A stretch of DNA of 38,053 nt from Planctomycetota bacterium (GCA_023481165.1 JAMCWO010000280.1:1-38053); one strand, 5' to 3'; shown: positions 1 to 8,518, counted from the first letter of the stretch. Notes: generated from the letters alone by a model not told the origin. Numbers and translations: made by a program.

Positions 1-101
1 CGGTTGAAGCACGCGACGGTAAAGCCTTTGCTCTCCATGTTCAGGATCAGGTTTTCGCCCATCACGGCCAACCCGATCAATCCGATATCAGCCTGTGCCA
101 T
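1..101 (-). CDS. gnd: 6-phosphogluconate dehydrogenase, N-terminus (cut by window edge)
   Basis: The minus strand starts at ATG (101-99) and reads MAQADIGLIGLAVMGENLIL followed by NMESKGFTVACFN before leaving the window. The GLAVMGENL segment is the NADP-binding glycine motif typical of the N-terminus of 6-phosphogluconate dehydrogenase, which oxidatively decarboxylates 6-phosphogluconate to ribulose 5-phosphate in the cytosolic pentose phosphate pathway. An AAGGAG ribosome-binding site lies 9 nt upstream and fixes the start. Only 33 codons are visible, so integrity and active-site residues cannot be judged. A beta-hydroxyacid dehydrogenase relative is possible, but the AVMGxNL wording favours Gnd. 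Sugar-acid-type genes (LarA family, SDR) lie on the same strand 3-6 kb away. Confidence 0.85.
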   Translation of the reverse strand, partial: MAQADIGLIGLAVMGENLILNMESKGFTVACFN

Positions 102-446
102 AATCCCAAACTCCTTATCCAAAGCGACACATGATTGCGGTCATCTCACGTAGGGTGGGCTTCGCCCACCACCCATCCGCCCATCCTACCCCAAAACCCG
201 CCGGTTGGGTAGAGGCGCGTGAAATTGATGGAGGGTGGTGGATAAAGAAGGATTTGTGCTTGCTCAGCCCCCGGCAGTCTGAACGCCATTGGGATGATAT
301 GTCATGCATATCTTCTTTCTGCTGCCGAGTTTATCGATTCTCGGCCCCGGCACGCATGGATACAATGGACGTGGCGTCTCAGGCGTTGACGCGACCTGAG
401 CATGAGCGGGAGAGTCGGATCAGTGCGGTTTGGGGAGATGCGGACC
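102..446. other. Gene-free stretch with two small palindromes
   Basis: No convincing gene lies between gnd and the next plus-strand gene. The stretch holds the gnd ribosome-binding site, a copy of the GTAGGGTGGGC palindrome (149-171), and a hairpin GATATG/CATATC with a 5-nt loop at 296-312. No clear promoter was recognised. The open frames here read through the palindrome and look like chance. Confidence 0.6.
149..171. repeat. GTAGGGTGGGC palindromic repeat, copy 1
   Basis: The segment contains a perfect hairpin: GGTGGGC (154-160), loop TTC, GCCCACC (164-170), preceded by CGTA. The same wording with TGT in place of TTC recurs at 22853-22875, and an inverted partial copy lies at 22908-22924. 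It is a REP-like dispersed palindrome. No T-run follows, so an intrinsic terminator is unlikely. Confidence 0.75.
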
Positions 447-1763
447 ATGAACGACGATGTCGAAGTGCAGAGCAAACGTTTCACGCTCAAGGGCTGGCAC
501 TTAGCGCTGATGGTTCTCCTAGTGCTCGTGGGCTTGATCGGTCTGTATGTCGCGGTCCACCGAGGCGAGAGCGAGCGGCGCATCGCAGCGTTGCGGGCGG
601 CCGGGTATCCGACGACCTTCGCCGAACTGGCGGAATATACCAGGCTGCCCGAAGGGGTGGAAAACGCGGCCAGCGCGTATGAAATCGCTTTTGCTGCCTT
701 CGTGCCGCCGGCGGATGACGCGAACGTACTAATTCTTCTGGGCCAGGTCCAATGGCCCGACCGGGGAGCGCCTTTGCCTGAGCCAAAGGCCAAGGCTGTC
801 GAGGAGTGTCTGGCGGCCAACCGGCAGTGCCTGACGCTGCTGCACAAGGCGGCGGGCATCGCGCATTGCCGATATGACCATGATTACGGGCGGATGCTGC
901 CTTGGACGCGGTCCTGCAGACACAGTGAGCAGTTGCTCCACGTCAGCGCCGTCTACCACGCCGGCCAGGGGAACACCGAGGCGGCGGCCACCGCCATCGA
1001 AGATGGAGTGCGGCTGAGCGATTCCCTGCAAAAAGAGCCGAGCCTTATCGGTCATCTAGTGCGGATCGCGTGCCTGGACCTGACGCTCAACGCCCTGGAG
1101 CGCAGCCTAAGCCTGGCCACCTTCACGGACGGACAACTGAAGGATCTCGGCAACGTGCTGACGCGGACGGGCGCTACCCTGGATTTGACGCGGGCCCTGG
1201 TGACAGAGCGATGCGCCATGATCGGCACGTGGCGAGACCCGTCGCGGCTCGGACTGGCTCGTCCGAGCCTCCCGGTGCGGATGCTCCCGGGAATGAGGCG
1301 AACGTGGCTCTCCGACACCCTGAATTGTATGGAGGCTTACATCGAGGCGAGTCAACTGCCGCCCGTGGAGCGCCTGAGACGGTTTCGCAAGATTAGCAGC
1401 GAGATACAGGAGCTTTCGTTTCTGCACGCGATGATGAAGGGCACGGCGTCGGCGATCACCCGCGCAGCCGAGTTGGACCTGGGGGCGCGGGCCCACCTGG
1501 AATTGGCCCGAACGGCCTTGGCAGTTGAGCGGTACCGACTCGCCAGCGGCAAGCTGCCCGAGCGGCTGGAGGAACTCGTGCCACAATACCTCAACGAGGT
1601 GCCGAGCGATCCGTTCGACGGGAATCCCCTCCGGTACCGGCGGGTCGACCCGGGCTATTGTCTCTACAGCATCTCCGAGGATGGCCAGGACAACGGCGGC
1701 AAAGAGAAGGCCGACGTTCCCTCCGGCGCACCCTACGACTGGTGCTTTACCGTGACACGATAG
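447..1763 (+). CDS. Membrane-anchored hypothetical protein
   Basis: I do not recognise a named family. The start at 447 is preferred over 402 and 438 because GGGGAG lies 9 nt upstream of it (432-437). The product is 438 aa. After a short charged N-terminus comes one membrane segment (about residues 16-37, rich in L, V and G), then a mostly helical, presumably extracytoplasmic domain. The C-terminal 70 residues contain KLPERLEELVPQYL, then VPSDPFDGNPLRYRR, a glycine-rich SEDGQDNGG stretch and a final aromatic segment. That tail resembles the C-terminal part of pseudopilin-like planctomycete proteins of unknown role, from memory only. It converges with the ATPase gene, with 19 bp between the stops. 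Confidence 0.8.
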   Translation: MNDDVEVQSKRFTLKGWHLALMVLLVLVGLIGLYVAVHRGESERRIAALRAAGYPTTFAELAEYTRLPEGVENAASAYEIAFAAFVPPADDANVLILLGQVQWPDRGAPLPEPKAKAVEECLAANRQCLTLLHKAAGIAHCRYDHDYGRMLPWTRSCRHSEQLLHVSAVYHAGQGNTEAAATAIEDGVRLSDSLQKEPSLIGHLVRIACLDLTLNALERSLSLATFTDGQLKDLGNVLTRTGATLDLTRALVTERCAMIGTWRDPSRLGLARPSLPVRMLPGMRRTWLSDTLNCMEAYIEASQLPPVERLRRFRKISSEIQELSFLHAMMKGTASAITRAAELDLGARAHLELARTALAVERYRLASGKLPERLEELVPQYLNEVPSDPFDGNPLRYRRVDPGYCLYSISEDGQDNGGKEKADVPSGAPYDWCFTVTR

Positions 1764-1782
1764 AGGGAGACTGTCTCACCGG

Positions 1783-3021
1783 TCAAATCATATTCCAGGG
1801 GAGGGCGGCAGTGTCTTCAGTGACCCAGCGCGGGCGATCCACTGCGCAGAGAATAGCGCCTGGTGCGATTTTCAGGTTGCGATGCGCTCGGCGGAAGGCC
1901 GTCAAGCCGGAGACGTCGTATCGAGAGGGGTTCGCCGTCAGCTTTATCTCGAATGGATACAACACGCCATCACGTTCGACCAACAGGTCCACCTCCGCAC
2001 CGCCGGCAGAACGCCAGTGATGAAAGCCGGTCCGACCGGGCAGCGTGCCGGCTTGTTTGAGAATCTCGTTGACCATGGCGGTCTCGAACAAGGGACCCAG
2101 GAGCGGATGTCCGCCCAGAGCCTTCGGCGAACTGATCTGGGCGTGGTGACAAACCAGGCCGGTGTCGGCGAGATAGCCTTTGGGTTTGGAGGAGACCCGC
2201 TTGAGCAGATTGCCCTCGAAGGCGGGGATCTCAAACCACTGAAAAGTGCCGTCCAGAATCCTCAACCAGCGGCGGGCCGTGTGGGGGGACATGCCGATCT
2301 CCCGACCCAATTGGCTGTAGTTGATCTCCTGGGCAGTCAAGGCGGTCACCAGGCGCAGAAACATGCCGAACTGCTGCCAATCCTCCACGTCCGCCATCAG
2401 GCGGGCGTCGCGCTCGACGTAGGTTCGGTGATAACCCATCCAGAATTCGGGCACGAGTTCTTCGTCCAAGTCACTGACACGCGGCAGGAATCCCCGCCAG
2501 AGCCACTCCCATAAGGAGCCGGTGAAATAGGCGTTTGTTTGCTTGTCCCGGTCAACGAAGGCATGGGGATCTTCCAGCCAATGTGTCAACCAGCAGGGTA
2601 AGGCACCTGCTCCGGCCAGTTCCTGGAGGCTGAAGCCGCGCAAATCCAGAAACGCGGCCCGGCCGGCTAGGCTCTCGGCCACAGAACGCAGCACCTGCCA
2701 TTGCTGCGAGCCGCTCATTAGGTACATTCCAGACCTGGAACCACTGGCATCTACCCGCCGTTTGATGGCAGAAACCAGTTCAGGGGCATACTGAACCTCA
2801 TCCAAGACCGCCGGCGCGGAGTGGTTGCGCAGGAACAGGTCGGGCTCGCCGCGGGCGTTTTCGAGATCGATGCTGGGGTCGAACACGGTGTAGTCATGGT
2901 CCGGGAATACGTGGCGCAACAGCGTCGTCTTGCCTACTTGGCGCGCGCCGCTGATCACTACAACGGGGAAGACCTCCGCGAGCTTCAGCAGCTTTCCGGT
3001 CAGTATCCGTTCTTTATACAT
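1783..3021 (-). CDS. AAA ATPase with DUF4143 C-terminal domain
   Basis: The product is about 412 aa if it starts at the ATG at 3021; an ATG at 3039 is an alternative. The N-terminal half has a Walker A motif (GARQVGKTTLL) about 20 residues in and a Walker B-like AVLDEVQYAP, then an LMSGSQ sensor strand. The C-terminal half carries a DUF4143-type region ending in EVDLLVERDG...FEIKLT, a PD-(D/E)XK-like nuclease-fold signature. Such ATPases are common and mobile in bacteria and archaea, and their substrates are mostly unknown. Longer reading frames upstream are false extensions through the repeat element at 3080-3128. No strong ribosome-binding site is visible. The gene stands alone, convergent with the preceding gene. 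Confidence 0.88.
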   Translation of the reverse strand: MYKERILTGKLLKLAEVFPVVVISGARQVGKTTLLRHVFPDHDYTVFDPSIDLENARGEPDLFLRNHSAPAVLDEVQYAPELVSAIKRRVDASGSRSGMYLMSGSQQWQVLRSVAESLAGRAAFLDLRGFSLQELAGAGALPCWLTHWLEDPHAFVDRDKQTNAYFTGSLWEWLWRGFLPRVSDLDEELVPEFWMGYHRTYVERDARLMADVEDWQQFGMFLRLVTALTAQEINYSQLGREIGMSPHTARRWLRILDGTFQWFEIPAFEGNLLKRVSSKPKGYLADTGLVCHHAQISSPKALGGHPLLGPLFETAMVNEILKQAGTLPGRTGFHHWRSAGGAEVDLLVERDGVLYPFEIKLTANPSRYDVSGLTAFRRAHRNLKIAPGAILCAVDRPRWVTEDTAALPWNMI

Positions 3022-3079
3022 ACCTGGCAATTTAGCCATCACATGGCCAAAGTGCAAGGAGTTTCTTTGCATTGTAGTC

Positions 3080-3128
3080 GTGGCATGGGCTTCCAGTCCA
3101 TGAAACATCGGCAGGATGCCGATGCCAC
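3080..3128. repeat. Three-way-junction palindromic element 1
   Basis: Nearly every base pairs. The outer stem is GTGG (3080-3083) with CCAC (3125-3128). Hairpin 1 is CATGGG (3084-3089) with TCCATG (3097-3102). A linker AAA follows, then hairpin 2, CATCGGCA (3106-3113) with TGCCGATG (3117-3124). It lies just upstream of the ATPase gene. I recall translated strings like the one it gives (GILPMFHGLEAHAT) in other planctomycete sequences, but cannot check that here. Confidence 0.7.
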
Positions 3129-3160
3129 AGGGCCTCACGGGTAGGATGCCGTCAGATTTC

Positions 3161-4414
3161 TCAGATACCTTTGAGCCGATGGAGGATTTCGCCGGCGTGG
3201 GGGACTACCAGGACGCCTTCGTGCTCGCGGTTTTCGTAATCGGCGATCTTGATCTGGGAGCAGGGCATGTAGCCGAGGTTGATCCTGTCGCAACGCTCCT
3301 TCGGGATAGCGGTCGCGAGGACTACGTTCACGCGGGGTTTTTCGACGCCGTTGTCGTAGGTGCCGCAACCGCGGACGTGCGTCGAGTGGGCCATTGACGA
3401 GCGCGGAATGTCCTGGAATTTGTCCATCTGCTTGAGGAAGTAGTCGCGGACGTGATAGCCGATGCGGTCGAGGACCTTGCCGTGTGTGTAGGAGACCTCG
3501 GAGATGTGCGGGGCGTAGATGATCAGCGTGCCGCCGTCGGCGACGATCGGCTCCAGCTTGTACATGACCTTGCCCGCGGTCCAAATGTCATCATACATCT
3601 GCGGGCACAGGCCGAGAATCGTGTGGTAGGGCCGGTCCTTGTAGATGATGTGAACCTCGTTGGACAGGTCCGCCGCCTTCTCCCAGGCTTCGAGAGTGTC
3701 GCCGAGGAACAGGCCCTTGAGCTTGCCCTCGACCGCCACGACCGCGACCAGGGCGTGCGGGATGTCGATCAGCGAGGCGGCCTTCTCCACCACCTTGCGC
3801 GTCGGGGTCCACTTGCAGCCGTTGATGACCGGGTTGGTGATGATCGCGCCCAGCCAGTGGAAGAAGTTGATGATCTCATCGCCCGCGATGCCAGGAAAGA
3901 GGTACTTGTGCCCGCCGGAGAAGCCCACGACCTCGTGCGGAAAGACCGGGCCGAGGATCAGGAAGGCGTCATAGTCGAAGATCAGCTTGTTGAGCCGGAC
4001 GTCCACCTCTTCGCGGAAGAGGCCCCCGCTGATCTGCGCGATCTCGTCGGCGGCGATCCGGCCGATGGAGACGAACGTCTCGCGCTTGTCCCACTCGTGG
4101 TTGAAGAACCGCACCGGGCCGTACTTGGTCTTGCGCTCACTGATCGTCATGGCGAGCCGTTTGCAGATCTGCCGGTCGGTCAGCGGCTGGTGCGTGCCGA
4201 GGGCGACGAGGCAATCGATCGCCTTCGCCTGGGGCCTCAGCCGCTCGTAGAGCAGCTTGAAAACCTCGCCGATGGGGCCGGAGCGCGTGTTGTCCGGAAT
4301 CAGTACGAGGACTCGCTTGCCCGTATAATTGTTCTGCGCGAAAAACTCACCCATCGCCTCACTCGCCTGGCGATAATCCACAGCGCTGTCTTTGTTCTGG
4401 CGTTCGATAATCAT
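3161..4414 (-). CDS. LarA-family (DUF2088) nickel-pincer racemase/epimerase
   Basis: The protein is 417 aa and keeps the residues that bind the nickel-pincer nucleotide in lactate racemase LarA: the DNTR motif (D41, R44), H75 in GTH, H160, K170 within SGGHK, and H186. The H160-K170 and K170-H186 spacings (10 and 16) equal those I recall for H174, K184 and H200 of the Lactobacillus enzyme, so it is probably an active cofactor-dependent 2-hydroxyacid racemase or epimerase. It is the last gene of SDR > HAD > LarA on the minus strand, 75 bp after the HAD gene, which suggests a sugar-acid substrate rather than lactate. Gluconate/mannonate epimerisation is one possibility; this is inference. larE lies at 11.5 kb; larB and larC are absent here. 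The start at 4414 is the only sensible ATG. Confidence 0.88.
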   Translation of the reverse strand: MIIERQNKDSAVDYRQASEAMGEFFAQNNYTGKRVLVLIPDNTRSGPIGEVFKLLYERLRPQAKAIDCLVALGTHQPLTDRQICKRLAMTISERKTKYGPVRFFNHEWDKRETFVSIGRIAADEIAQISGGLFREEVDVRLNKLIFDYDAFLILGPVFPHEVVGFSGGHKYLFPGIAGDEIINFFHWLGAIITNPVINGCKWTPTRKVVEKAASLIDIPHALVAVVAVEGKLKGLFLGDTLEAWEKAADLSNEVHIIYKDRPYHTILGLCPQMYDDIWTAGKVMYKLEPIVADGGTLIIYAPHISEVSYTHGKVLDRIGYHVRDYFLKQMDKFQDIPRSSMAHSTHVRGCGTYDNGVEKPRVNVVLATAIPKERCDRINLGYMPCSQIKIADYENREHEGVLVVPHAGEILHRLKGI

Positions 4415-4489
4415 CTGCTTATGGCCTCAACCGATTGTACCTATGAGTAATCAGAAGGTTCTTGTTTTCGGTTCTATCCACCGCGATTC

Positions 4490-5398
4490 CTATTTCATCC
4501 ACGGCGGTTTCTCCGGCAGGCGCCGGTCGAACTCCTCGATCAGCTTCTTTTCGTAGGCCCCAGCATACCGGCCCCGGAAGAAGCGGTCGAGGCCCTCATT
4601 GTGGAACCTCTTCCACGAGTCATCTTCGCCGCCGGGGTTGATGGGGTAGAATAGAGCATTGTTCTCCTTCGCGGCCTCCTGGTCGCCCGGCGCATCCCCA
4701 ACCATCAGGACATGGTTCTCCTGGTACCGGCCCTTCGTGGCGTACTGCAGGTGTTGGGTCTTCGTCCCCATTTCCTGGCCTGCCAGAAGGGCTACGTACT
4801 TGGCGAGATCGTGTTCGGCCCACTCCCGCGCGAGGGTCGCGCCCGGCGTGGCGGAGACGACGATAACATCCGCCTTGCCCTGCACCTTGTCCAGACTCTC
4901 CCGCACGAACGGAAAGGGCGGCACGTTTCTGACAATCTTCTCGATGGCCCAGTCGACCCGCTCGCTCCATTGGAGCACCAGCGTCAGCTCCTTCTTGGCG
5001 TCCGGCCGGGCCTTGCCGATCGCGTGCTTCAGACCCTTGTTGCTCAGCACGCTTTCGGGATCGTCCACCCAGGTGAAATAGCAGGGCAGTTGCGGGACTT
5101 TGAACTTGCGGCCCTTGACGATCGGATGGCCCGGCAACAGCTCGGCGAGGATTCGCTTCAGGGTCTTGTGCCGGTTGGCGCCGCGGGTCTTGGAGAATAA
5201 GTCCGCGAACTCCTTGCACTCCCGCGCCGCCTGCGCCACCGGTTGCAGGCCGAAGCACCCGATCATCCACGGGCAGAAACACTCCCGGTGCTTGATTCCC
5301 ATCGTAGCGAATGCGCAACCGTCGGAGTCGATGCCGAGGAAGAACTCCGTCTGGGGCTGGAAATCCCTCAAAGGTTGTGCCGGATCGGTTGCCGTCAT
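4490..5398 (-). CDS. HAD-superfamily hydrolase (probable phosphatase)
   Basis: The product is 302 aa, starting at ATG 5398, which overlaps the stop of the upstream SDR gene in an ATGA junction and implies translational coupling. HAD motif I is LGIDSDGCAF (nucleophile D24, acid/base D26), motif II is around VVSATPGATL, and motif IV is VLMVGDAPGDQEAA with its acidic pair. A long helical cap region lies between motifs I and II. HAD enzymes of this kind usually dephosphorylate small metabolites; the substrate is unknown. The setting between a sugar-acid-type SDR and a LarA homologue suggests a role in one carbohydrate pathway. A longer frame reaching to 5683 is the shadow of the SDR gene. Confidence 0.85.
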   Translation of the reverse strand: MTATDPAQPLRDFQPQTEFFLGIDSDGCAFATMGIKHRECFCPWMIGCFGLQPVAQAARECKEFADLFSKTRGANRHKTLKRILAELLPGHPIVKGRKFKVPQLPCYFTWVDDPESVLSNKGLKHAIGKARPDAKKELTLVLQWSERVDWAIEKIVRNVPPFPFVRESLDKVQGKADVIVVSATPGATLAREWAEHDLAKYVALLAGQEMGTKTQHLQYATKGRYQENHVLMVGDAPGDQEAAKENNALFYPINPGGEDDSWKRFHNEGLDRFFRGRYAGAYEKKLIEEFDRRLPEKPPWMK

Positions 5399-6213
5399 AC
5401 GCCGCTGAAAGCGGAGAAGCCGCCGTCCACCGGGACGACGATGCCGGTGACGAATTTCGCGGCGTCGCTGAGCAGCCAGATGACTGTGCCGACCAGGTCC
5501 TGAGGATCGCCGAACCGCCCCATGGGCGTGTGCTCGGTGACGGTTTTGCCGCGCGGGGTCAGGGCGCCTGTCTTTTCGTCCGTGAGCAGGAAGCGGTTCT
5601 GTTCGGTCAGGAAGAAGCCCGGGGCGATGGCGTTGACGCGGATTTCCTTCGAGTAGTTCTGGCAGATATGCACGGCGAGCCACTGGGTGAAGTTGCTCAC
5701 GGCGGCCTTGGCAGCGGAATACGCCGGAATCTTCGTCAGCGGCCGCAGCGCGTTCATGCTGGAGATGTTCAGAATCGAGCCGCTGCCCTGGCGGACCAGC
5801 TCCTTGCCGAACACCTGCGACGGCAGCAGGGTGCCCAGGAAGTTCAGGTCGAAGACGAACCGGATCGCCTCGGGCGGCAGGTCGAAAAAGGGCATATCGG
5901 GGGAGGTCGTCGCATCTTTCTTATTCCCGCCGGCGCCGTTGATCAGGGCATCGATCCGGCCGAACTCCGCCAGCACCTTGTCCTTCGCCTGCTCGATGCT
6001 GGCTTTTTCCAGGACGTTGCACTGGACGGGGACCGCCGTGCCGCCCGCCGCGCGGATCTCCTTGGCGACTTTGGCCGCCGCGATCTCGATCAGGTCCAGG
6101 ATCGCCACCTTGGCCCCGCTTTCCGCGAGGGCCCGGGCCATCGTGCCGCACAGAATGCCGCCCCCGCCGGTAATCGCCACCACTTTGCCGGAAACGTCAA
6201 ACAAATTCTGCAT
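5395..6213 (-). CDS. SDR oxidoreductase, mannonate/fructuronate-reductase-like
   Basis: The product is 272 aa, a classical short-chain dehydrogenase. It has the N-terminal cofactor motif ITGGGGILCGTMARAL, NGAGG after the fourth strand, the catalytic serine in NISSMNAL and the YSAAK tyrosine-lysine pair, and it ends with VTGIVVPVDGGFSAF. The TGGGGxLCG variant of the glycine motif and the overall text resemble SDR-type D-mannonate oxidoreductases acting in hexuronate breakdown; this is family memory and the substrate is not proven. AGGAG lies about 10 nt before the ATG at 6213. It is the first gene of the SDR-HAD-LarA unit and is divergent from the aminopeptidase gene, sharing a 179-bp intergenic region. 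Confidence 0.87.
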   Translation of the reverse strand: MQNLFDVSGKVVAITGGGGILCGTMARALAESGAKVAILDLIEIAAAKVAKEIRAAGGTAVPVQCNVLEKASIEQAKDKVLAEFGRIDALINGAGGNKKDATTSPDMPFFDLPPEAIRFVFDLNFLGTLLPSQVFGKELVRQGSGSILNISSMNALRPLTKIPAYSAAKAAVSNFTQWLAVHICQNYSKEIRVNAIAPGFFLTEQNRFLLTDEKTGALTPRGKTVTEHTPMGRFGDPQDLVGTVIWLLSDAAKFVTGIVVPVDGGFSAFSGV

Positions 6214-6392
6214 TTACCTATCACTCCTATGAAAGACCGGTCGGGTGTACCTGGCACACAATTTTCACCCTTGCCACAAGGCGAGTGTCCGGCCAGAATA
6301 TACCCGATCCGGCCCAAGACTGCAACCATGGGGACCGGCAAACGCAGCCTGACGGAAAGCGGAATGCTTGAGACCGTGCACAGGAGGACATC

Positions 6393-7811
6393 ATGGATAG
6401 TCCCATCGCCACCCGCCCGCCCAACCGCAGACAGTTTCTGACCCAATACTTGCCGGCCGGGGCCTTGGGTGGCCTCGGGGCGGCCCATTCCGTTATTGGG
6501 GCCGGGCAGAAGGACCGGGACGCGGTCGGACGTTCCGACCGTGCCATGCCGGAAGGGGGCGACAGGAAGACGCCGGAATTCGAGCAGATGCTGGAACGGT
6601 ACGCCGACGTGGTCGTGAACGTGGGCCTCAACCTCCGCCCCGGACAGTCCCTGCTCATGGTTCAGGCACCGATCGAGTGCCCGGTGCTGGTCCGGCAGAT
6701 CGCCGTCAGCGCATATAAGGCCGGAGCCCGATATGTGGATGTCGTGTGGCGGGACCAACAGATGGACTTGCTCCGCTTCCAGCATGCACCGCGTGATTCC
6801 TTCGGGGACTCGCCCGATTGGCCGGTAAGCGCCGGCTTGGAATATCTCAAGCGCGGGGATGCCAGCCTGGTATTTCTTAGCGAAGATCCCGACCTGCTCA
6901 ATGGCCAGGACCCGAAGCTCATCGCTACGGCCAGCCAGGCAGCGATGGAGAAACTCCGTCCGGTCATGAGTCATATTGAGCGGAACAGTGCGAACTGGCT
7001 GGCCATCGGCGCTGCTGTGGAGGGGTGGGCGACCAAGGTGTTTCCCCATCTACCGCCGGCGCAACGGCAGGCGCGCCTGTGGGACGCCATCTTTCAGGTC
7101 TGCCGCCTGAACAACGCCGATCCGGTTGCCGCCTGGCGGGATCACGTCGTGACTTTGCAGGCCCGTTGCGAATACCTCAATCGCAAGCACTACGCGAGTC
7201 TGAAGTACACTGCTCCCGGAACGGATCTGATCGTTGGGCTGCCCGAAAGACACCGGTGGATGGGGGGACGTCTCACGAGCCGGAACGGGATCGCATTCGT
7301 CCCGAATATGCCGACCGAGGAGGTTTTCACACTGCCTCACAAGGATCGTGCGGAGGGTGTTATCCGGGCCTCGAAACCTCTGAGCTATCGGGGTACGATG
7401 ATCGAGGATTTCAGCTTCCGTTTCTTCCAGGGGCGCATTGTGGAGGTGATAGCTTCCCAGGGCAAGGAACTCCTCCAGAATCTGACTGCAAATGTCGAGG
7501 GAGCCTCTCGGCTTGGCGAGCTCGCTCTGGTTCCGAACAGTTCCCCGGTTTCACAGTCGGGAATCCTCTTCTACAACGCCCTCATTGACGAGAACGCGGC
7601 CAGCCATATCGCTTTGGGCAACGGCTATCGGTTCACCTTGCGCGACGGCGAGACGATGTCTGCGGAGGAGTTTGCCGCCGCCGGCGGTAATGAGAGCGCC
7701 GAGCATCTGGATTTCATGGTGGGCTCCGACCAGATGGTGGTGGACGGAATCCTGCCCGACGGCAAGACCGAGCCAGTCATGCACGCGGGCGAATGGAGCT
7801 TTCAGGTATAA
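6393..7811 (+). CDS. Tat-exported M29-family aminopeptidase
   Basis: The product is 472 aa. The N-terminus has a twin-arginine signal (NRRQFLTQYLPAGALGG), so a folded metalloenzyme is probably exported. From residue 60 on it follows the M29 (AmpS/aminopeptidase T) family: LNLRPGQSLLMV, NMPTEEVF supplying a metal-ligand glutamate, LALVPNSSPV, LIDENAASHIALGNGY and HLDFMVGSDQMVVDG, the last two carrying the metal-binding His and Asp residues. These enzymes remove N-terminal residues using two metal ions. M29 members I know are mostly cytosolic, so the Tat signal is unusual. An alternative is a planctomycete relative with changed substrate. The cupin gene follows 109 bp downstream. Confidence 0.85.
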   Translation: MDSPIATRPPNRRQFLTQYLPAGALGGLGAAHSVIGAGQKDRDAVGRSDRAMPEGGDRKTPEFEQMLERYADVVVNVGLNLRPGQSLLMVQAPIECPVLVRQIAVSAYKAGARYVDVVWRDQQMDLLRFQHAPRDSFGDSPDWPVSAGLEYLKRGDASLVFLSEDPDLLNGQDPKLIATASQAAMEKLRPVMSHIERNSANWLAIGAAVEGWATKVFPHLPPAQRQARLWDAIFQVCRLNNADPVAAWRDHVVTLQARCEYLNRKHYASLKYTAPGTDLIVGLPERHRWMGGRLTSRNGIAFVPNMPTEEVFTLPHKDRAEGVIRASKPLSYRGTMIEDFSFRFFQGRIVEVIASQGKELLQNLTANVEGASRLGELALVPNSSPVSQSGILFYNALIDENAASHIALGNGYRFTLRDGETMSAEEFAAAGGNESAEHLDFMVGSDQMVVDGILPDGKTEPVMHAGEWSFQV

Positions 7812-7838
7812 GTGCGGAAGGATTGGAATCCTGCAGCA

Positions 7839-7854
7839 CAGCCGCCCTCGGCTG
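7839..7854 (+). repeat. Hairpin between aminopeptidase and cupin genes
   Basis: CAGCCG (7839-7844), loop CCCT, CGGCTG (7849-7854) form a perfect 6-bp stem just after the aminopeptidase stop. No T-run follows, so it is a processing or weak termination site or another dispersed palindrome, not a standard terminator. Confidence 0.5.
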
Positions 7855-7920
7855 CGGAGAATGCGACGGCGGATCACCCCCGGGGGCGAGGGTGCTACAC
7901 GGCAACGCTGGGGAGCCAAT

Positions 7921-8262
7921 ATGCCCAACTACATCGTAGACCACTTTGATGATATCGACTCGGTGCGGTGTCCATGCGGCTTCGTCCGCCGCGCCTTCGC
8001 CCGGCCGGACAACGCCACCGCCACAGTCCACATCGTGGACATTCAGCAGGACTCGCAGGTCCACTATCACAAGGACCACACCGAGATCTACCTGGTCCTG
8101 GAAGGCGAGGGTCGCATGGAGCTTGACGGCGACGTGGTGCCGCTGCATCCTTTCACCACGGTCCTGATCAAGCCCCTGTGCCGCCACCGGGCGGTCGGCC
8201 AACTCCGCATCGTCAACATCTGCATCCCGCCCTTCGACCCGGCCGATGAGTGGTTTGATTAG
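7921..8262 (+). CDS. Small cupin-domain protein
   Basis: The product is 113 aa. The start is ATG 7921, with GGGGAG a few bases upstream. A single cupin barrel is indicated by HYHKDHTEIYLVLEGEG (metal-ligand candidates H48, H50, E55), the second-motif region VLIKPLCRHRA (H89) and short beta strands throughout. Single cupins of this size are often sugar isomerases, dioxygenase-like enzymes or metal-binding sensors; no specific function can be assigned. It probably shares a transcript with the aminopeptidase. Its last ~20 codons recur in damaged form at 9223-9275, so the locus has been partly duplicated. Confidence 0.82.
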   Translation: MPNYIVDHFDDIDSVRCPCGFVRRAFARPDNATATVHIVDIQQDSQVHYHKDHTEIYLVLEGEGRMELDGDVVPLHPFTTVLIKPLCRHRAVGQLRIVNICIPPFDPADEWFD

Positions 8263-8361
8263 CGGATTCTGTGCCGGGATGGTGGAACCAGAGCATCATT
8301 CGCAAGGTCGATTGCAGAGTCGGCGGTGCTTAATCCGTCTGAGAATCCGTTGGGTTCTCTC

Positions 8362-8389
8362 TTGACATGGCGCTCTGCACTGTTAAACT
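8362..8389 (+). promoter_or_regulatory. Candidate promoter of the HAF-repeat sorting-signal protein
   Basis: TTGACA (8362-8367) is followed by a 16-bp spacer and TAAACT (8384-8389, four of six bases match the -10 consensus). It predicts a transcript start near 8396 and a leader of about 120 nt before the gene at 8519. Confidence 0.45.
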
Positions 8390-8418
8390 GGATAAAGTAG
8401 AGGAAATGGGAAGTATGT

Positions 8419-8475
8419 GTCATCCGCTGGATGACTGGCACACCAACGCAGCACAGCATGCGCCGGCATTCCGGC
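8419..8475 (+). promoter_or_regulatory. Two hairpins in the leader of the sorting-signal protein gene
   Basis: GTCATCC (8419-8425), loop GCT, GGATGAC (8429-8435) is a perfect 7-bp hairpin. A second, GCCGG (8462-8466), loop CATT, CCGGC (8471-8475), follows. Both sit between the candidate promoter and the ribosome-binding site. They could stabilise the mRNA or bind a regulator; the function is unknown. Confidence 0.45.
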
Positions 8476-8518
8476 AGGAATAACTACAGAGAGAGACCTC
8501 TTGAGTTGGAGGAGGAGT

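Noticed and set aside
131-682. A 183-codon plus-strand frame at the window start
   Set aside because: It runs through the palindromic repeat and overlaps the better supported gene at 447 in another frame.
7839-7854. Intrinsic terminator after the aminopeptidase
   Set aside because: The stem lacks a following T-run and the cupin gene continues on the same strand.
8436-8452. Sigma-54 promoter (TGGCAC) upstream of the sorting-signal gene
   Set aside because: The GC of the -12 element is off by one base and the TTGC wording is absent; a sigma-70-like promoter lies upstream.
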